Shown in pieces: positions 63,812 to 64,000 of a stretch of 64,000 nt of DNA. The translations under genes and the position numbers were made by a program. Position 1 is the first letter of the stretch. The number at the start of each line of letters is the position of its first letter. The notes under the pieces were generated by a model that saw nothing but the letters and a program-made list of their open reading frames with translations, searched no databases and was not told the origin of the DNA. The DNA is from Acanthosepion lycidas (taxonomy: Eukaryota > Mollusca > Cephalopoda > Sepiida > Sepiidae): contig OZ010596.1 of NCBI GenBank assembly GCA_963932145.1, positions 78,228,755-78,292,754 on the forward strand, written 5' to 3'.

Positions 63812-63908
63812 ACAGTCCCCGGTGTTCCTCATATTGACCGGGCCTGACGTTGCTTAACATAGATGATCGAACGGGGACCAGTGATTTTAGACTGATTTGA
63901 CCGTAGGC
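63812..63908 (-). pseudogene. 5S rRNA-like pseudogene or 5S-derived SINE head
   Basis: Read on the minus strand, the sequence starts GCCTACGGTCAAATCA, continues TTCGATCATCTATGTTAAGC then AACGTCAGGCCCGG, and ends ACACCGGGGACTGT before a T-run/A-run. It follows metazoan 5S rRNA (GCCTACGGCCATACCA.., TCCGATCACCGAAGTTAAGC, AACGTCGGGCCCGG, ACCGGGTGCTGT), with many substitutions and about 20 bp missing in the 3' third (97 bp against about 120). The internal control region is the best-preserved part, as expected for a 5S-headed SINE. The (AAT)n run lies upstream on this strand, which does not fit a simple SINE tail. A plus-strand element carrying antisense 5S is an alternative. Confidence 0.6.
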
Positions 63909-63914
63909 CCAAAG

Positions 63915-63932
63915 CCTGTTGACGACAACAGG
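63915..63932. other. short perfect hairpin
   Basis: CCTGTTG and CAACAGG around a 4-bp ACGA loop, between the 5S-like sequence and the AAT repeat. It could be a structured 3' end of a plus-strand retroelement. Confidence 0.6.
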
Positions 63933-63943
63933 ACTACTGACCA

Positions 63944-63988
<45 letters not shown>
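63944..63988. repeat. (AAT)n microsatellite
   Basis: Fifteen AAT units without interruption. Retroelement tails of the LINE type often end this way; the element would then run on the plus strand and include 63.8-63.94 kb. Confidence 0.95.
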
Positions 63989-63992
<4 letters not shown>

Positions 63993-64000
63993 AAAACAGA

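Noticed and set aside
1-64000. Bacterial or phage defence system, operon or origin
   Set aside because: There are no bacterial gene features. The repeat content is that of an animal genome.

Overview
This window is non-coding repeat DNA from an animal genome. No intact protein-coding gene can be supported. The flank carries decayed LINE reverse-transcriptase remnants, Tc1/mariner relics, a 5S-like pseudogene and long CA/TA, GA and AAT microsatellites. The LINE remnants resemble elements I associate with molluscs, especially cephalopods such as octopus. That placement rests on memory of the families and is only moderately secure. Layout: about 90% of the window (65 to 57,980) is one tandem satellite array with a 62-bp AT-rich monomer, roughly 860 monomers by length. 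A divergent edge (65-799) precedes a homogenised core (880-57,960). A ~1 kb block of other repeats (57,981-59,004) interrupts the array. A few divergent edge-type monomers (59,005-59,196) follow it, and they resemble the left edge more than the core. Inside the core sit 54 copies of a ~80-bp palindromic mariner-type MITE with ends TTAGGTTGGTGC. Nearly all lie at the same TA of the monomer. Many repeat with fixed spacing inside larger duplicated blocks of 330, 907, 966, 1,318/1,380, ~5,074 and ~7,086 bp. The simplest reading is one or very few insertions, then amplification of the MITE as part of the satellite. The 20 kb from 3,268 to 23,079 has no MITE, while 23-57 kb is dense with them. The right flank (59.2-64.0 kb) is a mosaic: a retroelement C-terminal fragment, a 101-bp relative of the MITE, a compound microsatellite, a short TTAGGG run, a decayed RTE-like LINE 3' end, two copies of an unnamed dispersed repeat, an 892-bp degenerate Tc1/mariner element with its own terminal repeats and a broken transposase, a minus-strand LINE reverse transcriptase fragment, a solitary 80-bp MITE, and a 5S-rRNA-like pseudogene. 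Nothing here works as a gene pathway. The biological interest is in array evolution and in the possibility that satellite transcripts carry dozens of perfect-size hairpins that could feed small-RNA production.
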